A stretch of 64,000 nt of DNA. Source: Lysobacter sp. GX 14042 (GTDB lineage: Bacteria > Pseudomonadota > Gammaproteobacteria > Xanthomonadales > Xanthomonadaceae). Of the stretch, positions 36,736-45,189 are shown piece after piece. Numbering within the stretch: position 1 is the stretch's first letter; each line of letters starts with the position of its first letter. Location of the stretch: positions 248,001 through 312,000 of the forward strand of contig NZ_JAJUWY010000002.1 of the NCBI RefSeq assembly GCF_021390425.1, read 5' to 3'. Under the pieces are notes generated by a model. It did no database searches. It had not been told where the DNA came from and was given only the letters and a program-made list of their open reading frames with translations. The position numbers and the translations under genes are program-made.

Positions 36736-38388
36736 TCAGGAAGCCTCGGCCTCGACCTGTGCCTGGATCTTCTCGTACCCGTTGGCGATGTCCCCGTCCG
36801 CCGCCGACGAGATCGAGAACAGCTTGTAGGCGAACCCGTAGGAATCGTTGTTGAGGTTGCGGGCCAGGGAAACCGCGAAATCCATCGGCTCCACGCCCCG
36901 GTTGCCGTCGTAGTCCTCCACCATGATCCGCAGGTCGTGCGCGCCGGACTCGTAGGTATCCACGGCGTCTTCGGTCTGGTTGACCAGCGCCTGCATCTCC
37001 TCCTCGCTGAAGGTCAGCGTCGCGGTGTCGCCGGCCTCCACCGGGCCATTGGCCTGGACGTTGCCGGTCAGGACCACGTTGAGCAGCTGCTCGTTCTCGC
37101 CGGTCACCCCGACCTCGAACCGGTAGCTGCGCTCGCCCGGCAGTTCGTTGCCACCGGCATCAAAGCGCCGCTCGATGGTCAGCGGCACGTTGCCGCCATA
37201 GCTCAGGTCGGTGGTCAGCGAGTACGAGCCGTCGGGGTAGGTCACCTGGACCGAACTGCCGAGGTTGGCCTGCCCGCCCAGGTCGATCTTCACGTGCTTG
37301 CCCAGTTCGGCGCGCAGCTGTGTCTGCGAGGAGTAGTCGATCCGGGAGAGGGTGGCGACATTGGATACCCCGGGCGTCTCGTGGGCCACCTGGCCGGTGG
37401 CGTTGAAGTGTTCGAATGCGGCCTGGCCCTCCGCGGTGGAGATGTCGAACTCGGCGGTCTGCAGCTGCGCGCCGTGCAGCTGGTCCTCGCGGCCGGCCAT
37501 GACCGAGACGTCACCCACCTTCAGGCCCACGCCGTTGAAGGCGTTGATGGTCTCGGTGGGACCGGCGGTGACCCGCACGGTGTCCTCGTCCACGCGCTCG
37601 ACCTGGTAGCTCACGCCTTCGGCGTCGCTGATGTCGGTCTTGGTGCCGATATAGCGGAAGGAGGCCTCGAAGGAGGTGTTGACGAAGTTGCTGCCGTCGA
37701 CCGTCACGCTGCCGCCGACCGGGATCGTGGTCGGGTCGAACGGGTTGACCGTGGCGGCCTGCTCCACCGTGGCCTCGCCGGGCAGCGACACCTTGTAGGT
37801 GCTCTTGAAACCGGTATCCACCCCGCCGCTGACATCCAGGCCGCGCGGACCGCCGTAGCCGGCCTCGCCCGACAGGCCGACCTGGGTCTGGGTGGAAACC
37901 GAGAACGAGGTGTGGGTGTCGCTCTGGCTCTCGGTCAGGGTGACCGAGGACTCGGAGCTGAGGGTGACCGAGAAGCCGTTGGTGCCCTTGGGGGACCCTT
38001 CCGGCCGGCTGTTGCCCAGCTCGGCCTTCTGCTTGTCGGTCAGGGTGACCGACTCGCTGTTGGGCTTCCAGGCGATGCTGCCGTCATCGTTCTTGACCGT
38101 GACCTTGACGTCGGTCGTGGAGTGGTTCGCGCTGCCCTGGTCGACCTCGCCGGCAACGCTCTGCGGCGGCGGCGGGATCTCGATCTGCTCGCCCTGCGGC
38201 AGCCGGTCGCCGGTGAGCCGGGGATTGGCCGCCAGGATCGCCTCCGGGCTGACCGAGTACTGCGCCGCCAGCGACTGCACCGTATCCCCGCTGCCGACGC
38301 GATGCTGGACCGGATCGAGCCGCGCCGGGTCCTGCTGGTGGGAGATGGGCGAGCTGGCGCCGCCGCCGTCATGGATCATGTGGACCAA
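36736..38388 (-). CDS. LysM-domain protein of unknown function, cysteine-free
   Basis: About 550 residues. A single LysM motif lies near residues 30-75 (VGSGDTVQSLAAQYSVSPEA, then NPRLTGDRLPQGEQIEIP). A Ser/Thr-rich stretch (about 95-165) and a long region of beta-like segments follow (VTVDGSNFVNTSFEASFRYI, VGVTGENEQLLNVVLTGNV). I see no cysteine and no signal peptide. LysM binds peptidoglycan or chitin-like glycans, so the protein probably acts outside the cytoplasm and would need a leaderless export route (inference). Start: TTG at 38388 is 7 bases after GGAG; an ATG three codons downstream (38379) has poorer spacing. Divergent from ahcY. I do not recognise the region after LysM. Confidence 0.75.
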   Translation of the reverse strand: MVHMIHDGGGASSPISHQQDPARLDPVQHRVGSGDTVQSLAAQYSVSPEAILAANPRLTGDRLPQGEQIEIPPPPQSVAGEVDQGSANHSTTDVKVTVKNDDGSIAWKPNSESVTLTDKQKAELGNSRPEGSPKGTNGFSVTLSSESSVTLTESQSDTHTSFSVSTQTQVGLSGEAGYGGPRGLDVSGGVDTGFKSTYKVSLPGEATVEQAATVNPFDPTTIPVGGSVTVDGSNFVNTSFEASFRYIGTKTDISDAEGVSYQVERVDEDTVRVTAGPTETINAFNGVGLKVGDVSVMAGREDQLHGAQLQTAEFDISTAEGQAAFEHFNATGQVAHETPGVSNVATLSRIDYSSQTQLRAELGKHVKIDLGGQANLGSSVQVTYPDGSYSLTTDLSYGGNVPLTIERRFDAGGNELPGERSYRFEVGVTGENEQLLNVVLTGNVQANGPVEAGDTATLTFSEEEMQALVNQTEDAVDTYESGAHDLRIMVEDYDGNRGVEPMDFAVSLARNLNNDSYGFAYKLFSISSAADGDIANGYEKIQAQVEAEAS

Positions 38389-38513
38389 GGTGGTTCTCCA
38401 CTGAGTGGTGGTACGCCGGCGTTGGGCCGGCCTGCCCGCGGATCGTCGCAGGCACGGACCGGCGCCGGCATCTGGGGTCAACCCTTGGCCGCCCGCCTGC
38501 GCACCCTCCGGCA

Positions 38514-38542
38514 CTGCCTGGCCGGGTGCTTCACGGTAGAAT
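38514..38542 (+). promoter_or_regulatory. Probable ahcY promoter
   Basis: A -10 box TAGAAT (38537-38542) with a weak -35 CTGCCT (38514-38519) 17 bases away. Transcription would start about where the SAH riboswitch begins (38548), which supports both calls. Confidence 0.55.
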
Positions 38543-38547
38543 CGCCC

Positions 38548-38622
38548 ATCCGCCGAGGGGCGCTGCGACCGCGACACAGAACGCGGCCAGGCTCGGTGGA
38601 TTCCATGCATGAACGGCGCCCG
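38548..38622 (+). promoter_or_regulatory. S-adenosylhomocysteine (SAH) riboswitch
   Basis: Conserved blocks CCGAGGGGCGCTGCGACC, CCAGGCTCGG and GAACGGCGCC occur in the order of the SAH riboswitch family. P1 pairs 38548-38557 with 38592-38601 (10 bp, one G-U). P2 pairs CCGCG (38569-38573) with CGCGG (38582-38586). The pseudoknot pairs GGGCGC (38558-38563) with GCGCCC (38616-38621). It precedes ahcY, the SAH-degrading enzyme, as in other beta- and gamma-proteobacteria; SAH binding is known to raise expression. Confidence 0.9.
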
Positions 38623-38641
38623 GTTGCTGCCCTCACCCCAG

Positions 38642-38665
38642 CCCTCTCCCGCGGGCGGGAGAGGG
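38642..38665 (+). repeat. Strong hairpin between riboswitch and ahcY
   Basis: CCCTCTCCCG and CGGGAGAGGG pair perfectly around a 4-base loop. There is no T-run after it. It resembles a common intergenic repeat of GC-rich Proteobacteria (CCCTCACCCCAGCCCTCTCC plus hairpin), and lies 20 nucleotides after the riboswitch and 22 before the start codon. Confidence 0.7.
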
Positions 38666-38687
38666 AGCACAGACCGGAGCTTTGAGA

Positions 38688-40133
38688 ATGAACGCACAAG
38701 CCAGGACCTTTTCCCAGGACGGCGACTACAAGATCGCCGACATCACGCTGGCCGACTGGGGCCGCAAGGAAATCGACATCGCCGAGCACGAGATGCCGGG
38801 CCTGATGTCGATCCGCCGCAAGCACGCCGCCGATGCCCCGCTCGAGGGCATCCGGGTGACCGGCTCGCTGCACATGACCATCCAGACCGCGGTGCTGATC
38901 GAGACCCTCAAGGACATCGGCGCCGACGTGCGCTGGGCCTCGTGCAACATCTTCAGCACCCAGGACCACGCCGCCGCGGCGATCGCCGCCACCGGCACCC
39001 CGGTGTTCGCCTGGAAGGGCGAGACCCTGGAGGAGTACTGGGACTGCACCCTGGACGCGCTGTCCTTCCCCGATGGCAAGGGTGGCTTCCTGGGCCCGCA
39101 GCTGGTGGTCGACGACGGCGGCGACGTCACCCTGCTGATCCACAAGGGCTTCGAGCTCGAGAACGGCAGCAACTGGATCGACACCCCGTCGGGCAGCCAG
39201 GAGGAGCAGGTGATCAAGAACCTGCTCCGGCGCGTGCACGCCGAGCGCCCGGGCTTCTGGACCACCGTGGTGCGCGACTGGAAGGGCGTCTCCGAGGAGA
39301 CCACCACCGGCGTGCACCGGCTCTACCAGCTGGCCCAGGACGGCACGCTGCTGGTGCCGGCGATCAACGTCAACGACTCGGTCACCAAGTCCAAGTTCGA
39401 CAACCTCTACGGCTGCCGCGAGTCGCTGGCCGATGGCCTCAAGCGCGCGATGGACGTGATGCTGGCCGGCAAGGTGGCGGTCGTGTGCGGCTATGGCGAC
39501 GTCGGCAAGGGCTGCGCGGACTCGCTGCGCGCCTACGGCGCGCGCGTGATCGTCACCGAAGTGGACCCGATCTGCGCCCTGCAGGCGGCGATGGAAGGCT
39601 ACGAGGTCACCACCGTTGAGGATACCCTGGGCCGCGGCGACATCTACGTCACCACCACCGGCAACAAGGACATCATCACCGCCCGGCACATGGCGGCAAT
39701 GAAGGACCAGGCCATCGTCTGCAACATCGGCCACTTCGACAACGAGATCCAGGTCGATGCGCTCAAGGCGACCCCGGGCATCGAGCGGATCAACATCAAG
39801 CCGCAGGTCGACAAGTTCGTGTTCCCTGGCGGCAACGCGATCTTCCTGCTGGCGGAAGGCCGCCTGGTCAATCTGGGCTGCGCCACCGGCCACCCCAGCT
39901 TCGTGATGTCGAACTCGTTCGCCAACCAGACCCTGGCGCAGATCGACCTGTGGGCCAACAAGGACACCTACGAAAACAAGGTCTACCTGCTGCCCAAGCA
40001 CCTGGACGAGGAAGTCGCCCGGCTGCACCTGGAAAAGATCGGCGTGAAGCTGACGAAGCTCTCCAAGGAGCAGGCCGACTACATCGGCGTGTCGGTGGAC
40101 GGCCCGTTCAAGCCGGACCACTACAGGTACTGA
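38688..40133 (+). CDS. ahcY: Adenosylhomocysteinase
   Basis: A 481-residue NAD-dependent enzyme splitting S-adenosylhomocysteine to homocysteine and adenosine. Visible: [55 protein letters not shown], the NAD site [25 protein letters not shown] and the C-terminal KPDHYRY. The ATG at 38688 is behind GGAG (38676-38679). Controlled by the SAH riboswitch in its leader. Second methyl-cycle gene of the window. Confidence 0.98.
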   Translation: MNAQARTFSQDGDYKIADITLADWGRKEIDIAEHEMPGLMSIRRKHAADAPLEGIRVTGSLHMTIQTAVLIETLKDIGADVRWASCNIFSTQDHAAAAIAATGTPVFAWKGETLEEYWDCTLDALSFPDGKGGFLGPQLVVDDGGDVTLLIHKGFELENGSNWIDTPSGSQEEQVIKNLLRRVHAERPGFWTTVVRDWKGVSEETTTGVHRLYQLAQDGTLLVPAINVNDSVTKSKFDNLYGCRESLADGLKRAMDVMLAGKVAVVCGYGDVGKGCADSLRAYGARVIVTEVDPICALQAAMEGYEVTTVEDTLGRGDIYVTTTGNKDIITARHMAAMKDQAIVCNIGHFDNEIQVDALKATPGIERINIKPQVDKFVFPGGNAIFLLAEGRLVNLGCATGHPSFVMSNSFANQTLAQIDLWANKDTYENKVYLLPKHLDEEVARLHLEKIGVKLTKLSKEQADYIGVSVDGPFKPDHYRY

Positions 40134-40449
40134 GGGGCGAGGAACGAGGGGGGAGGAACGAGGAACGAGTAAAAGCGGGTCCCGTCGTCGTTCCTCACCC
40201 CTCGTCGTTTTTCACCCCCTCGTCGTTCCCGCGGACGCGGGAACCCAAGGACGTCCATGGATCCCCGCGTTCGCGGGGATGACCGCACTTGCGGGGATGA
40301 CCGCACTTGCGGGGATGACCGCACTGCGGGGTCACCGCACTTGCGGGGATGACCTGTACTCGAGCGCACGCCGGACTCAGGCACCCACCCCGCTTTTACT
40401 CATTCCTCGTTCCTCTCCACTCGTTCCTCGCTCCTCGTTCCTCGCCCTA
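40132..40449. repeat. Repeat-bounded element without genes (ahcY - receptor gap)
   Basis: The 438-base gap between ahcY and the next gene is nearly filled by this element. The left end (about 40135-40180) carries GGCGAGGAACGAG blocks and ends GAGTAAAAGCGGG; the right end (about 40386-40447) is its imperfect inverted copy, starting CCCGCTTTTACTC and ending in CTCGTTCCTCGCC. Between them are a hairpin GTTCCCGC/GCGGGAAC (40224-40243), a hairpin ATCCCCGCG/CGCGGGGAT (40261-40280) and an 18-bp tandem array. It contains no ORF that looks coding. It may be a non-autonomous mobile element or recombination product. Confidence 0.7.
40273..40353 (+). repeat. 18-bp tandem repeat, about 4.6 copies
   Basis: Unit GCGGGGATGACCGCACTT. 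Copies at 40273-40290 and 40291-40308 are exact; the next two (40309-40325, 40326-40342) each lack bases; the last is partial. It lies inside the repeat-bounded element. Confidence 0.9.
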
Positions 40450-40454
40450 TTGTG

Positions 40455-40473
40455 AATGGGAATCGATCTCATT
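40455..40473 (+). promoter_or_regulatory. Fur box before the siderophore receptor
   Basis: AATGGGA-ATCGA-TCTCATT, an imperfect 7-5-7 inverted repeat close to the Fur consensus (AATGAGA-type arms), 99 bases before the receptor start. It begins just after the right end of the repeat-bounded element. Predicts iron repression of the receptor and binding-protein genes. Confidence 0.65.
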
Positions 40474-40571
40474 ACTATTCGCCCGGTCGTTTCGCAGCAG
40501 CGATGCCGCGATGGTTCCGGGCCCGGCGCCTTGCCGATGCGCGGCCCGTTTTCCCCCTTCTGGAGATCCCC

Positions 40572-42617
40572 GTGTCGAACATGTATTCCGCGCTGCGCTG
40601 GACGCCGCTCGCCGTTGCCCTTTCCGCGTTTTGCGCGCCCGTGGCGTCCGCCAACGGCGACCAGCCGACCGACCTGTCGACCGTGACCGTGCGCAGCGCA
40701 GCGGGTTTCGAGCAGGCGATCGCCGACGCGCCGGCCAGCATCTCGGTGGTCACCCGCGAGGAACTGGAGAAGAAGGCCTACGTCGACATCAACGACGCGG
40801 TGCGCAACATCCCCGGCCTGTACGTCACCGGCGGCGGGATCATGCAGGACATCAGCGTGCGCGGCATGACCTCGGCCTACACGCTGTTCCTGGTCGACGG
40901 GCGCCCGGTCTCGGCCGGCCGCGCGGTCAACACCAACGGCACCGACGGCGGCAAGCAGATCGGCCTGCCGCCGCTGGCGATGATCGACCGCATCGAGGTG
41001 GTCCGCGGGCCGATGTCCTCGCTGTACGGATCGGAGGCGATGGGCGGCGTGGTCAACGTGATCACCCGGGTCGCGCCGGAGGCATGGGGCGGCAGCGTGG
41101 GGATGGACTACACCGTCTCGCGCAACGACATCAGCAATGATGCCTTCAACTCGGACTTCTACCTCGGCGGACTGCTGGTCGGCGACGTGCTCGGCCTGCA
41201 GGTCAACGGCTCCTACCGGACCACCGAAGAGAGCGACTACGCCGGCGGCAGCGATTCGGCGGCCAGCACGCCCGAGTCCAAGCGCCGCACCCTGGGCGCG
41301 AAGCTGACCTGGCAGGCCAGCCAGGACGACCGCCTGTCCTTCTCGTGGGACACCTCGCGCCTGGACTACACCCATACCCGCGGCCGCAGCCTGCCCGACG
41401 ATGCCGACGGTACCTACTACCGTTACGACAAGGACATCTACACGGTGGCCCACGACGGGAACTACGGGAACCTGTCCATCAACACCTACCTGCAGCACGA
41501 CGTCTCCGACCGGGTGCAGGAACAGACCAGGAAGGAAGAGGTCACCACCCTCAACACCCAGGCGACGTACTTCGGCGAGCGTCATACCTACACCTTCGGC
41601 GGGCGCTACAAGGTCGAGGACTTCGTCGACGAGACCAATGGCCTGCTGACCTCCGACATTCCCGGCGCGGTGCGCAGCGTGGACCGCTGGATCGCCGCGG
41701 TGTTCGCCGAGGCCGAGTGGCGCATCACCGACGATTTCAACCTCACCACCGGCGTGCGCTATGACGACGACGAGCTGTTCGGTGGCCACGTCTCCCCGCG
41801 CGTGTACGGCAACTGGCACTTCACCGACAACCTCACCATCAAGGGCGGCATTTCCACCGGCTACACCCAGCCGTCGCTGGCCGCGGCGACCGAGGGTTTC
41901 GGCCGCGGCACCGGCGGCGCCGGCTCGCCGGCACCGCACCCGCGTGCGCTGATCATCGGCAACCCGGAGCTTGAGCCGGAGACGAGCGTCAACTACGAGC
42001 TCGGCTTCGTCTACGAGAACCGCCCCGCCGGCCTGACCGCCGCCGTAATGGCCTTCCACACCCGCTACAAGGACAAGATCGCCGAGGACCGGTTGTGCGA
42101 CAACGGCGGCGACCGCGACGACCCGTCCACCTGGTCATGCGCCTTCGGTGGCAACAACTACCTGTTCCTGAGCACCCGCAAGAACGTCGACGAGGCGCAG
42201 ATCCAGGGCGTGGAGCTGTCGCTGGACCACTGGCTGACCGACGCCCTGCGCATGAGCACCAGCTACACCTACACCGACTCGGAGCAGAAGAGCGGCGAGT
42301 TCATCGGCCAGCCGCTGAACAAGATCCCCGAGCACATGGCCAACCTCGGCCTGGACTGGTCGGCCGGCGACCAGCTCACGGTCTGGGCGCAGGGCAACTA
42401 TCGCGGCAAGACCAGCGACTTCCTCAGCCGCACCTCGATGTCCTCCGGCACCCCGGGCTATGCCACCGCCGATGCCGGCATCGTCTACCGGGTATCCCCG
42501 CAGGTGGACCTGAAGCTCGGCCTGTACAACCTGACCAACCGCACGGTGACCAACGACACCTACGGCGTGGTGCTCGACGGCCGCCGCATCAACATCGGCG
42601 TGAAGCTGGACTTCTGA
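40572..42617 (+). CDS. TonB-dependent siderophore receptor (FepA/CirA-like)
   Basis: A 681-residue outer membrane receptor. Signal peptide MYSALRWTPLAVALSAFCAP up to ASA; TonB box region LSTVTVRSAAG; plug with DAPASISVVTREELEKKAYV, GMTSAYTLFLVDGRPV and IDRIEVVRGPMSSLYGSEAM; barrel ending INIGVKLDF. This pattern is that of catecholate or colicin-I-type ferric siderophore receptors. The start is probably GTG at 40572, with GGAG 6 bases upstream; ATG at 40581 is the alternative. A Fur box precedes it and a siderophore-type binding protein follows 33 bases after. Confidence 0.9.
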   Translation: MSNMYSALRWTPLAVALSAFCAPVASANGDQPTDLSTVTVRSAAGFEQAIADAPASISVVTREELEKKAYVDINDAVRNIPGLYVTGGGIMQDISVRGMTSAYTLFLVDGRPVSAGRAVNTNGTDGGKQIGLPPLAMIDRIEVVRGPMSSLYGSEAMGGVVNVITRVAPEAWGGSVGMDYTVSRNDISNDAFNSDFYLGGLLVGDVLGLQVNGSYRTTEESDYAGGSDSAASTPESKRRTLGAKLTWQASQDDRLSFSWDTSRLDYTHTRGRSLPDDADGTYYRYDKDIYTVAHDGNYGNLSINTYLQHDVSDRVQEQTRKEEVTTLNTQATYFGERHTYTFGGRYKVEDFVDETNGLLTSDIPGAVRSVDRWIAAVFAEAEWRITDDFNLTTGVRYDDDELFGGHVSPRVYGNWHFTDNLTIKGGISTGYTQPSLAAATEGFGRGTGGAGSPAPHPRALIIGNPELEPETSVNYELGFVYENRPAGLTAAVMAFHTRYKDKIAEDRLCDNGGDRDDPSTWSCAFGGNNYLFLSTRKNVDEAQIQGVELSLDHWLTDALRMSTSYTYTDSEQKSGEFIGQPLNKIPEHMANLGLDWSAGDQLTVWAQGNYRGKTSDFLSRTSMSSGTPGYATADAGIVYRVSPQVDLKLGLYNLTNRTVTNDTYGVVLDGRRINIGVKLDF

Positions 42618-42650
42618 GCACGCCCGCCCCCGACCCAACGGAGTACCCAC

Positions 42651-43595
42651 ATGCGAATGATCCATCTGCTCGTCGGCGCGCTGCTGGCGGCCTCCGGGCC
42701 GCTGCAGGCCGGACCGGTCGAGGTCGAGCACGCGCAAGGCGTGACCACGGTGCCGGCGCATCCGGTACGCACGGTGGTGTTCGACCTGGCGATGCTGGAC
42801 AACCTGCAGGCACTGGAGGTCGACGTCGTCGGGGTGCCCGATGCACGCTTTCCCGCGCACCTGGCCGGGTTCGCCGACGCACGCTACGGCAAGGTGGGCA
42901 CCCTCTTCGAGCCCGACCTGGACGCGGTACGGGCGCTCGAGCCCGATGTCATCCTGGTCGGCGGCCGGTCCGCGTCGGCCTACGATGCCCTCAACGCCAT
43001 CGCCCCCACCCTCGACCTGACGCCTTCGACCGGCGACTTCTTCAACGACGTCACCACGGGCCTGGAAACCCTGGGCCGCGTGTACGGCAGGCAGGAGCTC
43101 GCCGCGCAGCGGATCGCCGAACTTCGCGATCGCCGTGACACGGTTGCCGCCGCGGCCGCGGGCTCGACCGGCCTGGTGCTGTTCACGATCAACGGCAACG
43201 TGATCGCGCACGCGCCGGGCGCCCGCTTCGGCATCGTGCACGATGCGCTGGGCCTGTCCTCCGTGCTGCCCGCCCAGGCCCCGTCGACCGGTGGCCCGCG
43301 CCCGCAGCCGGGCTCCCCGGAAGCGGCCGCGGCGCGCGAAGAACAGGCCAGGGTGCTTGCCAGCGCGCTGGATGCCGAACCGGACTGGCTGCTGGTGCTG
43401 GACCGCGGCCTGGCCACCGGTGGCGCCGACGCGAAGGCCACCGAGTTGTCCGCACACGAGGCGGTCACCGCGACCGCGGCCTGGCAGGCCGGCCGCGTAT
43501 TCCAGCTGGACCCGCCGGGCTGGTACCTGGCCAGCGGCGGCTACACCGTGCTGCGCGACACCCTTGAGGATTTCGCGCGGCGGCTGGCGCAATAG
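42651..43595 (+). CDS. Periplasmic iron-siderophore binding protein (FatB/CeuE-like)
   Basis: A 314-residue class III solute-binding protein with signal peptide (cleavage near LQA-G, residue 21; no lipobox). Motifs VVFDLAMLDNLQALEVDVVG, EPDLDAVRALEPDVILVGGR and the C-terminal WYLASGGYTVLRDTLEDFA match the siderophore binding proteins FatB, CeuE and YclQ. It lies 33 bases after the Fur-box receptor, so it is likely co-regulated. No permease or ATPase genes are nearby. Its stop codon is within a half copy of the GTAG repeat (GGCGCAATAG). Confidence 0.88.
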   Translation: MRMIHLLVGALLAASGPLQAGPVEVEHAQGVTTVPAHPVRTVVFDLAMLDNLQALEVDVVGVPDARFPAHLAGFADARYGKVGTLFEPDLDAVRALEPDVILVGGRSASAYDALNAIAPTLDLTPSTGDFFNDVTTGLETLGRVYGRQELAAQRIAELRDRRDTVAAAAAGSTGLVLFTINGNVIAHAPGARFGIVHDALGLSSVLPAQAPSTGGPRPQPGSPEAAAAREEQARVLASALDAEPDWLLVLDRGLATGGADAKATELSAHEAVTATAAWQAGRVFQLDPPGWYLASGGYTVLRDTLEDFARRLAQ

Positions 43596-43619
43596 CCCGG
43601 GGGCGCCCTTACGGGCGCC
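43587..43619 (+). repeat. Half copy of the GTAG repeat with a hairpin
   Basis: GGCGCAATAG (43587-43596) supplies the last codons and TAG stop of the binding protein. It is followed by GGCGCCC-TTAC-GGGCGCC (43602-43619), a hairpin that spans the 13-base gap to the convergent DUF3228 gene and its stop. Confidence 0.55.
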
Positions 43620-44166
43620 AGTTGGCGTTGTTCTCCCAGAACTCCACCGCGCGCCGGTAGGCGCCGCGGTCCAGCGGCACGCCGGAGCCGCCCTCCTCCA
43701 CCCCCAGCGCGTTGCGCATCATGGTGATCGGCGCCATCGGGATCTCCTCCGGTTCCATGGTGTACAGGCAGCCGACCACGCCCCAGTCGCCGTCGATCGG
43801 CTGCCCCTCCTTCTCCAGCTGATCCCGGCTGTAGAGGATCACCACCAGGTACTCCGCGACCGGTGGCTCCACGCCCTCGAACCAGCGCACCAGCACTGGC
43901 AGTTCGTCCCTGGAGCGCGCCTCGTAGGCGCTGCGCAGCAGGTGCCGGTTGGCGTCGGTCACCGGCACCGTCAGGCAGCGGGTGGACGTCCAGTTGCGGT
44001 GCACGTGCAGGCGGCAGAACGGGGCATAACCCGGCAACACCTGCAGCGGCGCCTCCTCGTTGATGCGGCGCTCGAACCCGTCGGGCGTGCAGTCCTGGAT
44101 GGTGTTGCCGCGCCCCTGCGCGGGGAACAGGCGACGGCGGGCGAAGGGGGTCAGGACGATGGACAT
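43609..44166 (-). CDS. DUF3228 family protein
   Basis: A 185-residue protein. The N-terminal FARRRLFPAQGRGNTIQDCTP and the central YLVVILYSRDQLEKEG and DWGVVGCLYTMEPEEIPM fit DUF3228, a family of unknown function found in Proteobacteria and some eukaryotes. No signal peptide or membrane segment. The ATG at 44166 is preferred over one three codons upstream. Convergent with the binding protein gene. Confidence 0.8.
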   Translation of the reverse strand: MSIVLTPFARRRLFPAQGRGNTIQDCTPDGFERRINEEAPLQVLPGYAPFCRLHVHRNWTSTRCLTVPVTDANRHLLRSAYEARSRDELPVLVRWFEGVEPPVAEYLVVILYSRDQLEKEGQPIDGDWGVVGCLYTMEPEEIPMAPITMMRNALGVEEGGSGVPLDRGAYRRAVEFWENNANWRP

Positions 44167-44234
44167 GGCGGGCACCTGGCGGGACCGCGGCAGCGTACCG
44201 GGCCGGGACGCGGGTGGCGAGCAGGCCGATGACG

Positions 44235-44260
44235 CATCAATCGCGATGAAGCGATATAGT
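44235..44260 (+). promoter_or_regulatory. metF promoter with inverted repeat
   Basis: A -10 box TATAGT (44255-44260) is preceded by CATC-N6-GATG (44235-44248), whose centre contains ATCGCGAT. A regulator of methionine genes could bind here; its identity is not shown by the sequence. The predicted RNA start is about 25 bases before the metF ATG. Confidence 0.4.
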
Positions 44261-44289
44261 CAAGCGGAACCCAACACCGGCGCCCGCCC

Positions 44290-45114
44290 ATGGTTCCCGT
44301 CAGCTTCGAGTTCTATCCACCCAAGAACGACCCGCAGCGCGCGCAACTCGACCGTGCCGCGACCCGGCTGGCCGCTGTGGCCCCGGAGTACGTCAGCGTC
44401 ACCTTCGGTGCCGGCGGTTCGACGCTGAGCCACACCCCGGAGGCGATCCGCCGCCTGCGCGGCAAGCACGGCTTCCAGGCCGCCCCGCACATCACCTGCA
44501 TGGGCGGCTCGCGCGAGGAGATCCGCGGCCTGCTCAAGCTCTACCGGGCGCTGGGCGCCCGCCGCCTGGTGACCCTGCGCGGCGACCTCCCCTCGGGCAT
44601 GGTCAGCCCCGGCGACCTTCGCCACGCGAGCGAGCTGGTCGAGTTCATCCGCAACGAGACCGGCGACTGGTTCCATATCGAGGTCGCCGCGTACCCGGAA
44701 ACGCATCCGCAGGCGACCGACGCCCACGTCGACCTGAAACATTTCATCGACAAGGTGAAGGCCGGAGCGGATGGCGCGATCACCCAATACTTCTACAACG
44801 CCGACGCGTACTTCCGGTTCGTCGATGACGTCCGTGCCGCCGGGGTGGACGTGCCGGTGGTGCCGGGCATCATGCCGATCTCCAACTTCAGCCAGATCCG
44901 TCGCTTCTCCGGCATGTGCGGGGCGGAGATCCCGCGCTGGGTGGCCCAGCGGATGCTGGCCTTCGGCGACGATGTCGAAAGCGTGCGGGCGTTCGGGGCC
45001 GAGGTGGTGGGCCAGCTCTGCCGCCGGCTGCTCGACGGCGGCGCCCCCGGGCTGCACTTCTACACCCTGAACCTGGCGAAGCCGACGCTGCGGGTGCTCG
45101 AGCGGTTGTCCTGA
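44290..45114 (+). CDS. metF: Methylenetetrahydrofolate reductase
   Basis: A 274-residue FAD enzyme reducing methylene-THF to methyl-THF for methionine synthesis. Visible: SFEFYPPKNDPQ with the conserved Glu, EYVSVTFGAGGST, HITCMGGSREEIR, LRGDLP, KAGADGAITQYFYNADAYFRF and PGIMPISNFSQIRRF. The ATG at 44290 gives the usual N-terminus of the short bacterial form. Third methyl-cycle gene in the window. Confidence 0.96.
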   Translation: MVPVSFEFYPPKNDPQRAQLDRAATRLAAVAPEYVSVTFGAGGSTLSHTPEAIRRLRGKHGFQAAPHITCMGGSREEIRGLLKLYRALGARRLVTLRGDLPSGMVSPGDLRHASELVEFIRNETGDWFHIEVAAYPETHPQATDAHVDLKHFIDKVKAGADGAITQYFYNADAYFRFVDDVRAAGVDVPVVPGIMPISNFSQIRRFSGMCGAEIPRWVAQRMLAFGDDVESVRAFGAEVVGQLCRRLLDGGAPGLHFYTLNLAKPTLRVLERLS

Positions 45115-45189
45115 GGTTCAGCGGATGGCGTGCCGCCGTTAAGTTCCAGGGGCTTGCGCCCACGGTGCGATGACAGGGGCAGGCGAAGC

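Noticed and set aside
40273-40353. CRISPR array
   Set aside because: The 18-bp units are contiguous without spacers and no cas genes are present.
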